The notes beneath the pieces are model-generated. The model saw only the letters and a list, made by a program, of their open reading frames with translations. It was not told where the DNA came from and did not search any database. A stretch of DNA of 64,000 bases. Source: Shewanella sp. UCD-KL21 (GTDB lineage: Bacteria > Pseudomonadota > Gammaproteobacteria > Enterobacterales > Shewanellaceae). Made by a program: the position numbers and the translations under genes. Below are positions 45,139-54,697 of the stretch, piece by piece (positions within the stretch are counted from its first letter, which is position 1; each line of letters opens with the position of its first letter). The stretch lies in NCBI RefSeq assembly GCF_001957135.1, contig NZ_MPHK01000012.1, positions 1 through 64,000 on the forward strand, given 5' to 3'.

Positions 45139-46842
45139 ATGAGTAAACGAGTCGTTATCGATCCTATAACCCGCATCGAAGGCCATTTACGTGTTGAAGT
45201 TGAAGTAGACGAAAATAATGTCATTCAAAAAGCCTGGTCATCTTCTACCCTTTGGCGTGGTATTGAAGTCATTTTAAAAGGCCGTACTCCTATGGATGTC
45301 GGCTTAATTGTGCAACGTATTTGTGGGGTATGTACCTATTCACATTACCGCTGCGGTACTGAAGCGGTTGAAAATGCCTTAGGGGTTAAAATCCCGCTCA
45401 ACGCAAAGTATTTACGCTCATTAATGCAAACCTCTTTGTATATGCATGATCACATTGTGCACTTCTATCATCTACATGGTTTAGATTGGGTCGATGTGGT
45501 GTCAGCCTTAAGTGCCGATCCGGCATTAGCCACCCAAGAAGCCAATAAATACACCGAAAACCCTATCGCCACTGGCGAAGGTGAATTACGCGCCGTACAG
45601 CAAAGAGTCAAAGGCTTGGTTGATACCGGAAAGCTTGGGCCTTTTGCTAATGCCTATTGGGGCAATAAAACCTACAAGTTCACGCCAGAACAAAACCTCA
45701 TTGCCCTATCCCATTACCTTAAAGCGTTAGAAGTTCAACGTGTCGCCGCTGAAATGCTAGCAATTTTTGGCGGCAAGTCGCCGCATCCACAATCCCTTGT
45801 GGTTGGCGGTGTTACCTCAGTTAGAGACATGCTAAGTCCTGCACGTTTACAAGAGTGGAAACAAAAACACGCTATCGTCCATGACTTTATTATCCGTGCT
45901 TATAAAGCCGACATCGTTATGGCAGCTGCTGCCTTTGGTGGCGAGCCAAGTGTGTTAGGCGGCGTCAATGTTAAAAACTTTTTAGCCACCAACGACTTTA
46001 TCTTAGCTGATGGTCAATATCTGTTTGAGCAAGGCGTGATAATGAATGGAGATTTAGCCGGGGTGAGCGATTTAGACCCCGATGCTATTAAAGAAGATGT
46101 CACCCACTCATGGTATGACGCAAACGCTGCCCAGCATCCCTATGACGGCACAACGATTCCGAATTACACCGGATTTGTTGAGCGCGATACCGTGTATGGC
46201 AAATTACCGACTGTCGATGGCGATGGGAAATACTCTTGGGTCAAATCCCCTCGATATCAGGGCGAGCCTGTAGAGGTTGGGCCGTTAGCCTGTTTACTGG
46301 TTAACTATGCCCGTGGCAACAAGATTGTTGTTGATAGTGTTAATGGCTTACTCGCCGCAACAGGCCTGCCTATAGAAGCATTATTCACCACCTTAGGCCG
46401 CACCGCTGCACGCATGTTGCAAACCGTGATTGTGGCTGAAGAAGGCTTAAAAACTTTTGATGCCATGTTAACCAATATGCAATCGGATGAATCTACCTAT
46501 GTGACACCAGAAATAGACTCAGATCGCGATTACATCGGCCATGCGATGATTGAAGCGCCCCGTGGAATGCTCAGTCACTGGATCAGAATTAAGGGCGGTA
46601 AGATAGAAAATTACCAAGCTATTGTTCCGACCACGTGGAATTCTGGCCCTGTAGATGCTGACGGTAAAGTTGGTCCTTATGAAGCATCACTGATTGGGCT
46701 TGAACTTGAAGATCCAACCAAACCACTGGAAGTCATTCGAATTATTCACTCCTTTGATCCATGTATGGCCTGCGCGGTACACGTAATGGATTATAAAGGT
46801 AATGATTTAGGTGAATTCCGTATCGATCCTAACGGGTTTTAG
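45139..46842 (+). CDS. hyaB: [NiFe]-hydrogenase large subunit
   Basis: A 567-aa catalytic subunit with the Ni-Fe(CN)2CO centre. The N-terminal motif RICGVCTYSH and the C-terminal DPCMACAVH provide the four cysteine ligands. The 18-19 residues after this His (VMDYKGNDLGEFRIDPNGF) are the peptide removed by the HyaD endopeptidase after nickel insertion. It has no signal peptide and is exported with HyaA. The start is 3 bp after hyaA. Confidence 0.97.
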   Translation: MSKRVVIDPITRIEGHLRVEVEVDENNVIQKAWSSSTLWRGIEVILKGRTPMDVGLIVQRICGVCTYSHYRCGTEAVENALGVKIPLNAKYLRSLMQTSLYMHDHIVHFYHLHGLDWVDVVSALSADPALATQEANKYTENPIATGEGELRAVQQRVKGLVDTGKLGPFANAYWGNKTYKFTPEQNLIALSHYLKALEVQRVAAEMLAIFGGKSPHPQSLVVGGVTSVRDMLSPARLQEWKQKHAIVHDFIIRAYKADIVMAAAAFGGEPSVLGGVNVKNFLATNDFILADGQYLFEQGVIMNGDLAGVSDLDPDAIKEDVTHSWYDANAAQHPYDGTTIPNYTGFVERDTVYGKLPTVDGDGKYSWVKSPRYQGEPVEVGPLACLLVNYARGNKIVVDSVNGLLAATGLPIEALFTTLGRTAARMLQTVIVAEEGLKTFDAMLTNMQSDESTYVTPEIDSDRDYIGHAMIEAPRGMLSHWIRIKGGKIENYQAIVPTTWNSGPVDADGKVGPYEASLIGLELEDPTKPLEVIRIIHSFDPCMACAVHVMDYKGNDLGEFRIDPNGF

Positions 46843-46871
46843 CAAGTTTGCGGATCTAAGAGGAAAGGATT

Positions 46872-47537
46872 ATGACTCAAATTGCAACCCATCGCAGAGA
46901 ACTCATCTTCTCACCTGCCATACGGATATTCCATTGGCTTAGAGCACTGTCTATTTTGATGTTAGTGGTAACTGGTTTTTACATTTCATGGCCATTTTTA
47001 GTGGCACCCGCATCTTCTGATGTCTTGGTTCAAGGCGGGATCCGTTTTGTACATCTCGTGTTTGGCTTTGTACTAACCAGTATCACCATAGTACGTTTTT
47101 ACTTGTTCTTTTTTGCTAAAAGCGCCATTGAACGACGTTCAATCAGAGATGTTTTGAGCCTGAAGAGCTGGATAGCACAAATTAAATCCTATATCTGGAT
47201 GGGACACTTAGATAAAGCAGGCGTATACGGACCTTTGCAGTTTGTGACATACGTTGCCATTTCTTTTGCGGCTTTATTTATGTGTATCACTGGCTTGGTG
47301 CTATATGCCAATGTTTATCATCAAGGATTAGGTGGCGCTATATGGGAAGTTTCAGCTTGGTTTACGGCCTTAATGGGCGGGTTAGCACAGGTACGAATTT
47401 GGCATCACATAGTCACCTGGGCTTTCATCATATTTGTGGTTATTCATATCTATATGGCGGTTTGGTCAGGCATACGCTTTAAACATAACTCTGTTGATTC
47501 TATCGTCTCCGGTTATGACTACCATAAGGATCACTAG
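46872..47537 (+). CDS. hyaC: Hydrogenase cytochrome b subunit
   Basis: A 221-aa integral membrane dihaem cytochrome b with four TM helices and conserved histidines (FHWLRALS, RFVHLVFGFVL, HHIVTWAFI and HIYMAVWSG). It links the HyaA C-terminal anchor to the quinone pool. The ATG follows AGAGGAAAGGATT, 29 bp after hyaB. Confidence 0.95.
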   Translation: MTQIATHRRELIFSPAIRIFHWLRALSILMLVVTGFYISWPFLVAPASSDVLVQGGIRFVHLVFGFVLTSITIVRFYLFFFAKSAIERRSIRDVLSLKSWIAQIKSYIWMGHLDKAGVYGPLQFVTYVAISFAALFMCITGLVLYANVYHQGLGGAIWEVSAWFTALMGGLAQVRIWHHIVTWAFIIFVVIHIYMAVWSGIRFKHNSVDSIVSGYDYHKDH

Positions 47538-47540
47538 CCT

Positions 47541-48095
47541 TTGTCTACTAGCTTACTAATAGGTATAGGAAACGTTTTGTACGCTGATGAAGGGATCGGC
47601 GTACATTTTGTTAATTATATCGATGAAAAATATGCTTTCCATCAGCCAAACCATCAACTCGATATTTTGGATGGTGGCACCCTTGCTCAAGGACTTATCC
47701 CTATTCTTTGTCAATATGACAACTTAATTGTGGTGGATACCGTCAACAGTCCAGGGGTAAAACCCGGAGAGGTGTATTCATTTAATTTTGATCAAGCGCC
47801 ACCTGAAATTGATTGGCAAGGCAGTGCCCATGAGGTTGAGATGCTGCAAACCCTGATCATGATGGACATGGTCGGTGATAGACCCAATACTCACGTGATT
47901 GGAGTTACGCCGACAGTCATCGAGCCGATGACATTAGGCTTAACTGAGTCGATACAAGCTGCGGTGCCGACGATGGAAAAAGCCTTACTGGCACACCTTG
48001 AAAAAGCAGGTTTTAGCTATACCAAAAAACACAGCGTTAATATTAACGACTTAATCCCTGATTCCTATAAACGTGGATGTCAGCCCTATGCATAA
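47541..48095 (+). CDS. hyaD: Hydrogenase maturation endopeptidase
   Basis: A 184-aa protease that removes the C-terminal peptide of HyaB once nickel is in place. It has the family start SLLIGIGNVLYADEGIGV (with the nickel-ligand Glu/Asp in DEG) and VVDTVNSPG and HEVEM further on. The start is a TTG 3 bp past the hyaC stop, with AAGGATC inside hyaC. The stop overlaps the following gene by 8 bases. Confidence 0.93.
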   Translation: MSTSLLIGIGNVLYADEGIGVHFVNYIDEKYAFHQPNHQLDILDGGTLAQGLIPILCQYDNLIVVDTVNSPGVKPGEVYSFNFDQAPPEIDWQGSAHEVEMLQTLIMMDMVGDRPNTHVIGVTPTVIEPMTLGLTESIQAAVPTMEKALLAHLEKAGFSYTKKHSVNINDLIPDSYKRGCQPYA

Positions 48096-50058
48096 AGTCA
48101 GTTTCAATTTTACCTGCCTGCGCCCAGTGGCCTTTTATGCGCAGCTTTGTAATCAATATATAGCCGATACCCGCTTTGACTTCAGCGCGGGTTTTAACAA
48201 CAATCGCTATTTTTTAGAAGTTGAAGCCACAGAGCCACAACTAGCCGCCCTTGCCGATGAAATCGCCGCAAAATTTTTATATTCAATCTGGTTAAGCTAT
48301 GTTGACGTCAGTGTCATCAAAAACCGTAAAGGCAGCAAAAAACCGCTAGCCCATGCTGAGCTCAACATCAGTTACTGCAGTGAATGCCAGCCGCAGATGG
48401 TTAATGCCGCAGATGCTAACTTTTTAAAGCTTGATCTCGTTTGTCCTCATTGTCACGGCCATGAGCGTATAAACACCTTAGAGCAATCTATGGCGCCGCA
48501 AGATCTTATTGCGATTGCAGCGCGGTTAAAAAATAACTCCAGTATCAGTTTACGCAGCAGTGGCAGCACTGATATAAGTTTTGAATCAAGTTCAAATTTG
48601 AGCTTGAGCTTACAACCCTTTGCCAAAAACGCTGGCCAACAACATATTTTGATCTGTAACCCCCAGCATTTAAGCCAGTATTTTGCAGTGCAGCATTACC
48701 ATACCCTCGCCTTATCCAGTTTAGAAAAACCGCGACTTAAACTGATGTCAGCTGATGCAGCAGTTCTCTCGGATGTTACTGCTGCTAATAAGCATCAAGT
48801 TAAGTGTAAAGTCCAGCCAACACTTACTGACTCATACTATCAAGTGAGCTTTGCTAACAGTCGTTTACTTATGGCACTGGCTGATCAGCTAAACAATATT
48901 GGTATTGATTGGGTCTATATTGATATAAACGATTCAGTTAGCGCTGATACTCATAACGACTTACTCAAGCCTTTAACTAAGTCCAGAGCTAAGCCAAGCG
49001 TAACTCGCATCAATAATGCTTGGGTAGAAGTTGCCAGCAATCACCAATTCTCCATTCATGGCGCCAGCCCATTACATGATGATGCACAATACAAACACTA
49101 TGAAGCTAGCTGGAACAACAAACAGATCCATTGCCGTATCTCAGCAGCTGATAACACCACATTTACTGGAATGACAGAGACTGGAATAACCGCGACTAGA
49201 ATGACAGAGACAGGAATAGATGCGGCTAGCTGCGCTATGCACGCCGGTTTGCTGAATTTGTCTGAAGCTGTATTAAGTCAAATCGCCACTCGAATGCTGT
49301 CGACTCAAACGCTAGCAGCAACAGACAAACAATCCATCACCAGTGCCACAGTCTATTTTAGCCATGACAACCCCAGTGTGGTTATTACCCAAAACAAACA
49401 ACAAAAAATTACCCAATTTTTGCGCTTACCGACTTTTGAGCAACATGGCGCTGATATTATTGCGCAATTACAGCACGAAGAATCAAAAGTACTCGCTAAG
49501 TTTACCCAAGCATTCCCGCAACAAATCAACCAATTAGCACTAACCACACTGGTTAAAGCTAGTGATAATATTCAACATTTTATTGGCCTAGCTGCCATGT
49601 TGATTTTAGATGATGAGGCCTTAAATCAATTAACCACTATTGACGCGAAAGCCGATGCGTTTCATGCACTGGCGCAGCAGTATCATGGTAATAATGCCCC
49701 TAGAATTGATTTTCCACTTTGTTCAGAAAATGACTATAGGAGCATTAATTGGCGCCGTACCTTTGCCAGCTTAATGAGTTTTAAATTAGCTGGCGCCAAT
49801 CCCGCCATTTTAGCTTTTGGCTTTTTTGATTCACTGGCTGATTATCTTAGTAACTGGCTTGATCATCTGGAGCAGCAACAAGGTATTGATGCCGTGGTGT
49901 TAGCTGGCAACGATTTAGTCTATAACGTGCTTGCTGAGCGCCTATGTATGCGGCTACAAAAGAATTACCCTCTGGTGGTAAACCATCAATTAGATCTCGA
50001 TGGCGCCAACATTGCCATTGGTGGTTTGTATCTCGCCAAAAGACGCGGGTTAAGGTAA
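48088..50058 (+). CDS. Divergent HypF-like hydrogenase accessory protein
   Basis: A 656-aa protein between hyaD and hypF. Near residue 105 it has a Cys4 zinc motif (YCSECQPQM ... VCPHCHGH). Its C-terminus (VVLAGNDLVYNVLAERLCMRL ... DLDGANIAIGGLYLAKRRG) aligns by eye with the HypF C-terminal Kae1-like end (LVFSGGVFQNKLLL ... NDAGISLGQLWFA). It lacks the acylphosphatase motif and the HHHAH metal motif of true HypF, so enzymatic activity is unlikely. A repeated MTETGI stretch (about 365-380) is low complexity. I propose a scaffold or carrier role in cyanide-ligand synthesis. The ATG overlaps hyaD; a GTG five codons upstream is possible. Confidence 0.75.
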   Translation: MHKVSFNFTCLRPVAFYAQLCNQYIADTRFDFSAGFNNNRYFLEVEATEPQLAALADEIAAKFLYSIWLSYVDVSVIKNRKGSKKPLAHAELNISYCSECQPQMVNAADANFLKLDLVCPHCHGHERINTLEQSMAPQDLIAIAARLKNNSSISLRSSGSTDISFESSSNLSLSLQPFAKNAGQQHILICNPQHLSQYFAVQHYHTLALSSLEKPRLKLMSADAAVLSDVTAANKHQVKCKVQPTLTDSYYQVSFANSRLLMALADQLNNIGIDWVYIDINDSVSADTHNDLLKPLTKSRAKPSVTRINNAWVEVASNHQFSIHGASPLHDDAQYKHYEASWNNKQIHCRISAADNTTFTGMTETGITATRMTETGIDAASCAMHAGLLNLSEAVLSQIATRMLSTQTLAATDKQSITSATVYFSHDNPSVVITQNKQQKITQFLRLPTFEQHGADIIAQLQHEESKVLAKFTQAFPQQINQLALTTLVKASDNIQHFIGLAAMLILDDEALNQLTTIDAKADAFHALAQQYHGNNAPRIDFPLCSENDYRSINWRRTFASLMSFKLAGANPAILAFGFFDSLADYLSNWLDHLEQQQGIDAVVLAGNDLVYNVLAERLCMRLQKNYPLVVNHQLDLDGANIAIGGLYLAKRRGLR

Positions 50059-50062
50059 GCCT

Positions 50063-52507
50063 ATGGGACTGCATCAAGCCTATCTTCAACAGGTAAAACT
50101 CAATATAAACGGCATAGTCCAAGGGGTTGGTTTTCGCCCTTTCGTTTATCAATTAGCCACTCAGTCTAATTTGCTAGGCAGTGTGCTTAATAATGAGCAA
50201 GGTGTGTGTATTCATCTACAAGGGCTAAATACCGATATAAATCATGTGGTGCATCAATTAAGAGTTAATCCGCCGCCATTAGCCAGAATTGATAAATTTA
50301 ATGTGGTCGAAGAACTGATAGATACAAGACTAGCCGACTTTTCAATCAGCCAAAGTCAGTCGAATCAACAAGCAATAGTGTCAATTTCAGCCGACAAAAG
50401 TAGCTGCGTTGATTGCTTAGCTGACATCGCCGATCCAAATAATCGCCATTACCAATACCCTTTTACAAATTGCACCAATTGCGGACCAAGATACAGCATT
50501 GTTAAGCAGCTTCCCTATGATCGCCATCTTACCTCAATGGCTAATTTTGCTATGTGTGCGGACTGCCGAAAAGCCTATGAAGATCCCTTAAACCGACGCT
50601 ACCATGCTCAGCCAGTGAGCTGCCCTAAATGTGGCCCCAAGTTACGTTTTGACAAGCTTACCCATGGGCAGATTACTGAGGTTATTACTGATCAACAGCA
50701 AGTGTTTTCAAGCATCATCAGCGCGTTAAATAATGGCAAAATTTTAGCAGTTAAAGGTCTAGGGGGCTTTCATATTATTTGTGATGCCACCAATGATGAG
50801 GCCATTAAAAAGCTAAGATCACGTAAACAGCGCCCAGCAAAGCCCTTTGCCGTTATGGCAGCGAATATCGAGCAAGCCAAACAACTCGTTACTGGCACAA
50901 AAACAGAGTGGCAACTCTTAACTAGTGCTGAAAAACCCATCACCTTAATGGCTAAACACGCCAATATTGATAATTTTATCAGTAAGTTAATTGCACCAGA
51001 CATAGATAAATTAGGACTGTTTCTGCCATACACTCCCATGCATCATCTGTTACTTAATGCCTTTAACAAGCCCATTGTTGCCACCAGCGCAAATCTTTCA
51101 GGCTTACCCATTATTACCGATGCCAACGAGATTATGTCGCAACTAGGCCATGTGATTGATGGCCTCGTTGACCATAACAGAGCCATTGTAAACCCTTGTG
51201 ATGATAGCGTTGTTCAAGTAATTAACGAGCAAATTCAAGTTATTCGATTAGCTAGAGGTTATGCGCCATTAAGTATTGCTTTACCCAACGCCATTAAATA
51301 TCCAATTCTTGGGGTCGGGGCGCAGCAAAAAAATACACAATGCTTTGCTTTTAAACAAAATGCCTTTATTAGCCCGCATATTGGTGACTTGTATAACCTC
51401 GAAACTAGCCAGTTATTTGAACACACCTTAAACACATTTAAGCGACTGTATCGTTTTAGCCCTGAAAAAATCATCACTGATAAGCACCCTGATTATGCAT
51501 CTAGCCAATGGGCGAATAATCAACACAAGGTCCCGATTTCACAGGTTCAACATCACCATGCGCATATCCTTAGTGTGCTAGCGGTCAATAACTACCAAAA
51601 ACCAGTATTAGGATTTAGTTTTGATGGCACAGGTTTAGGTGATGATGACAGCCTTTGGGGCAGTGAGTGCATGTTGCTTGATGGCATTAATTATCGCAGT
51701 GTCGCTCACTTGAAGTCATTTAAGTTAATCGGTGGCGAGCAAGCGATTAAGCATCCCGTGAGGATTTTATTAGCCTTGTTATTTGAGCACTTCAGCCTTG
51801 CTCAAATAAAAAACCTGCCCATAGAGGCAATTCAAACGATGCCTGCTCATACCTTAGATAATTTACATCGTATGTGGCTTAACGATAGTGCTTGCATTGA
51901 ATCACGCTCAATAGGACGGCTGTTTGATGCCATTGCTGTTGCGCTTAATCTTATTGAAACGAATCAGTTTGAAGCCCAAGCAGGTATGTTAATTGAAACT
52001 TGTGCGAATAACTGGCTAAAGCAATCAATAGCATCTAATGCAACTAAAGCAGCTAATGCAAAAAATAGTGCCAACACTGAGGAGCAATTACTGACATTGC
52101 CTCAAGAGCCAACTGCTGCCTCTTCTACGACCACGCTCTTTTCGACAGCAGCATCTTCAACAGCAGCTGCTTCAGCAGTTAAAGTTTGGGATGGCAGCGG
52201 ATTAATCAAACAAGTAATCGGGCTTATCACGGCTAAACAGCCGCCAACAACTGAACAATTATGTTTTGCATTCACTGCCAGTTTAAGCCGAGCTGTCGCT
52301 GATGTTGCCAAGCAGTACCCTGAATATGCTTTAGTGTTTAGCGGCGGCGTGTTTCAAAATAAATTACTCCTAACACAATGTCAGCAAGCGTTAAAGCAAC
52401 GGCAAATACTACCCAGTAAACTTATCCCTATAAACGATGCCGGCATCTCTTTAGGGCAATTATGGTTTGCCTATTTACAACAACAAACAACACAAATAGC
52501 CCTTTAA
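50063..52507 (+). CDS. hypF: Carbamoyltransferase HypF
   Basis: Converts carbamoyl phosphate to the thiocarbamate on HypE, the source of the cyanide ligands. The 814-aa protein has an acylphosphatase domain (GIVQGVGFRPFVYQ at 14-27), two zinc fingers (CVDCLADI...CTNC and CADCRKAY...CPKC), a YrdC-like domain (about 200-380) and a Kae1-like domain with QVQHHHAHILSV. Residues about 653-706 are an Ala/Ser/Thr-rich insertion (TTTLFSTAASSTAAASA) that seems foreign to the fold. The start is 4 bp after the HypF-like gene, with AAGG upstream. Confidence 0.95.
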   Translation: MGLHQAYLQQVKLNINGIVQGVGFRPFVYQLATQSNLLGSVLNNEQGVCIHLQGLNTDINHVVHQLRVNPPPLARIDKFNVVEELIDTRLADFSISQSQSNQQAIVSISADKSSCVDCLADIADPNNRHYQYPFTNCTNCGPRYSIVKQLPYDRHLTSMANFAMCADCRKAYEDPLNRRYHAQPVSCPKCGPKLRFDKLTHGQITEVITDQQQVFSSIISALNNGKILAVKGLGGFHIICDATNDEAIKKLRSRKQRPAKPFAVMAANIEQAKQLVTGTKTEWQLLTSAEKPITLMAKHANIDNFISKLIAPDIDKLGLFLPYTPMHHLLLNAFNKPIVATSANLSGLPIITDANEIMSQLGHVIDGLVDHNRAIVNPCDDSVVQVINEQIQVIRLARGYAPLSIALPNAIKYPILGVGAQQKNTQCFAFKQNAFISPHIGDLYNLETSQLFEHTLNTFKRLYRFSPEKIITDKHPDYASSQWANNQHKVPISQVQHHHAHILSVLAVNNYQKPVLGFSFDGTGLGDDDSLWGSECMLLDGINYRSVAHLKSFKLIGGEQAIKHPVRILLALLFEHFSLAQIKNLPIEAIQTMPAHTLDNLHRMWLNDSACIESRSIGRLFDAIAVALNLIETNQFEAQAGMLIETCANNWLKQSIASNATKAANAKNSANTEEQLLTLPQEPTAASSTTTLFSTAASSTAAASAVKVWDGSGLIKQVIGLITAKQPPTTEQLCFAFTASLSRAVADVAKQYPEYALVFSGGVFQNKLLLTQCQQALKQRQILPSKLIPINDAGISLGQLWFAYLQQQTTQIAL

Positions 52508-52609
52508 TATTTAAATAACGATTAATTGCTGATGTTAATCAAAGAATAATTTTTAAGCGCCATTGATACTGAGATATAGCAAGAGGCGTTTCGAATAAGG
52601 AATATTGAT

Positions 52610-53329
52610 ATGTGCCAAGATTGCGGATGTTCAATTACAGATCATCAACATAGCTTACACGCTAACCCGCAGCTTAATGATACTAAGACCTTATCTGTTA
52701 TTCATAAAATATTAGATAAGAACGATCATGAAGCCCAGCATAACCGTGAGCATTTTGAAGCCAATAATGTCATGGCTTTTAACCTAATGAGTAGCCCTGG
52801 TAGCGGTAAAACCACTTTGCTGGAATATTTGCCCACTCATTTAATGGCAAAATTTGCGGTCATTGAAGGCGACTTAGAAACCTCTCGTGATGCTGACCGC
52901 TTAATCAATAAAGGCATTAGTGCTTATCAAATTCAAACCGGCTCAGCCTGTCACTTAGATGCCTTTATGGTGCATCAAGCGCTGCACCATATTGACCTTA
53001 AAACTATTGATGTCTGCTTTGTAGAAAACGTTGGCAATCTTGTTTGCCCTGCCAGTTACGATGTCGGCACTCACAAAAATATCGTGCTGTTATCTGTGCC
53101 TGAAGGAGACGATAAAATTGAAAAGTATCCGGTGATGTTTCGCCGCGCAGATTTGGTACTCATAACCAAAATGGATTTAGCTGAGCATTTTGACTTTTCC
53201 TTAACCGAATGCGAGCAGCAACTTAAAAAACTCAATCCTGATGTGACCTTATTACCGATTTCAGTCAAAGACCCACAATCTCTTAACCAAGTGGCTGATT
53301 GGATAAACAGCGCAATTGGAGCGCAATAA
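52610..53329 (+). CDS. hypB: Nickel-inserting GTPase HypB
   Basis: Uses GTP hydrolysis to deliver nickel to the large subunit with HypA. The 239-aa protein has the metal-binding N-terminus CQDCGCSITDHQHS, a P-loop SSPGSGKTT, ENVGNLVCPA, and a TKMD guanine motif. The ATG follows AGGAATATTGAT. It lies 102 bp from hypF, a longer gap than elsewhere in the cluster, but I see no strong terminator. Confidence 0.97.
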   Translation: MCQDCGCSITDHQHSLHANPQLNDTKTLSVIHKILDKNDHEAQHNREHFEANNVMAFNLMSSPGSGKTTLLEYLPTHLMAKFAVIEGDLETSRDADRLINKGISAYQIQTGSACHLDAFMVHQALHHIDLKTIDVCFVENVGNLVCPASYDVGTHKNIVLLSVPEGDDKIEKYPVMFRRADLVLITKMDLAEHFDFSLTECEQQLKKLNPDVTLLPISVKDPQSLNQVADWINSAIGAQ

Positions 53330-53330
53330 T

Positions 53331-53576
53331 ATGTGCTTATCAGTGCCTTCTCAAATTACCGCTATTCACGATGATACTAGTGTCACCGTCGATACCTTAG
53401 GGGTTAAACGCCGGGTCAGTAGTCATTTAATGACAGAGCCATTAAAGGTGGGCGAATTTGTGTTGATCCATATCGGATTTGTGATGAATAAAATCGATAC
53501 AGAAGATGCCAAATTAAGTTTGGAACTCTATAAAGAGATTGTTGATAAACTTAATGATGAAGGAAGTGAATTATGA
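53331..53576 (+). CDS. hypC: Hydrogenase assembly chaperone HypC
   Basis: An 81-aa chaperone whose Cys2 (MCLSVPSQI) carries the Fe(CN)2CO unit with HypD and holds the HyaB precursor. The ATG at 53331 is fixed by Cys2, one base after the hypB stop. Its end overlaps the hypD start (ATGA). Confidence 0.96.
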   Translation: MCLSVPSQITAIHDDTSVTVDTLGVKRRVSSHLMTEPLKVGEFVLIHIGFVMNKIDTEDAKLSLELYKEIVDKLNDEGSEL

Positions 53577-54697
53577 ACCTCACTGAACTTTATCAACAGT
53601 TTCGCAATCCTGACACCATCAAAGCGTTGGCAGAAGAGATAAAATTACATGCTAGTCAGCTAGATACTGATATTAACATAATGGAAGTATGCGGCGGTCA
53701 TACCCACACCATAATGAAATATGGTTTAAAGCAATTGCTGCCAGCTAATATCAATTTTATTCACGGACCAGGTTGCCCCGTGTGTATTATGCCAAAAGAG
53801 CGCATCGACCATGCTGCTGCATTAGCACAGCTTGATGACGTTATATTATTGACCTTAGGGGATATGATCAGAGTGCCGGGTTCCAAAGGTAGTCTTGCTC
53901 ATTACCGAGCTAAAGGTTGTGATATTCGGCCTTTATATGATCCTATGGATGCCCTTAGTATCGCAAAAGACAATCCCGATAAAACCATTATCTTTTTTGC
54001 CATTGGCTTTGAAACATCAACCCCAATGACAGCAGTGTTAATAGACCAAGCTGAAAAACAGCAAATAAATAATCTGTTATTTCATATCAACCACGTTTTA
54101 GTGCCACCAGCAATTGATGCCGTGATGGCCAACCCACAAGCTAAAGTAAATGCCTTTATAGGACCTGCCCATGTGAGCGTGATTAGCGGCGCTAAAATTT
54201 ACCAAGCGGCAGTAGATAACTACCACACGCCAGTGGTGGTAGCCGGTTTTGAACCTGTGGATGTGATGGAATCAATCCTTAGAATTGTTAAACAAAAACA
54301 GCAAAATATTGCCCAGCTTGATAATCAATACAGCCGCGCGGTCAGTTACGAGGGTAATCAAGCAGCGCAAGCATTAATCAACCAATACTTAACCCTTAGA
54401 GCATCATTTAGGTGGCGTGGTTTAGGGCCGATTGCCAAATCAGCATTAACCTTAAAACCTCAGTACGCCCATCGCGACGCCGAAATTATATTCAAACAAC
54501 AGCTACCCACTGAAGAAATTGATGACCACAAAGCCTGTCAATGCGGTGATATTTTGCGCGGACTGGCTAATCCACAAGATTGCAAAGTCTTTGGCAGAGG
54601 CTGCTCTCCAGACAATCCATTGGGCAGTTGTATGGTCAGCTCAGAAGGTGCCTGCAATGCATATTATCGTTATACAGGAGTAACGAATGCCAGCTAA
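53573..54697 (+). CDS. hypD: Hydrogenase iron-cofactor scaffold HypD
   Basis: A 374-aa [4Fe-4S] scaffold on which the Fe(CN)2CO unit is built. It shows CGGHTHT, GPGCPVCI and the C-terminal cluster cysteines (CQCGDILRG, CKVFGRGCSPDNPLGSC). It overlaps hypC by 4 bases and hypE by 11, so translation is coupled. Confidence 0.97.
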   Translation: MNLTELYQQFRNPDTIKALAEEIKLHASQLDTDINIMEVCGGHTHTIMKYGLKQLLPANINFIHGPGCPVCIMPKERIDHAAALAQLDDVILLTLGDMIRVPGSKGSLAHYRAKGCDIRPLYDPMDALSIAKDNPDKTIIFFAIGFETSTPMTAVLIDQAEKQQINNLLFHINHVLVPPAIDAVMANPQAKVNAFIGPAHVSVISGAKIYQAAVDNYHTPVVVAGFEPVDVMESILRIVKQKQQNIAQLDNQYSRAVSYEGNQAAQALINQYLTLRASFRWRGLGPIAKSALTLKPQYAHRDAEIIFKQQLPTEEIDDHKACQCGDILRGLANPQDCKVFGRGCSPDNPLGSCMVSSEGACNAYYRYTGVTNAS

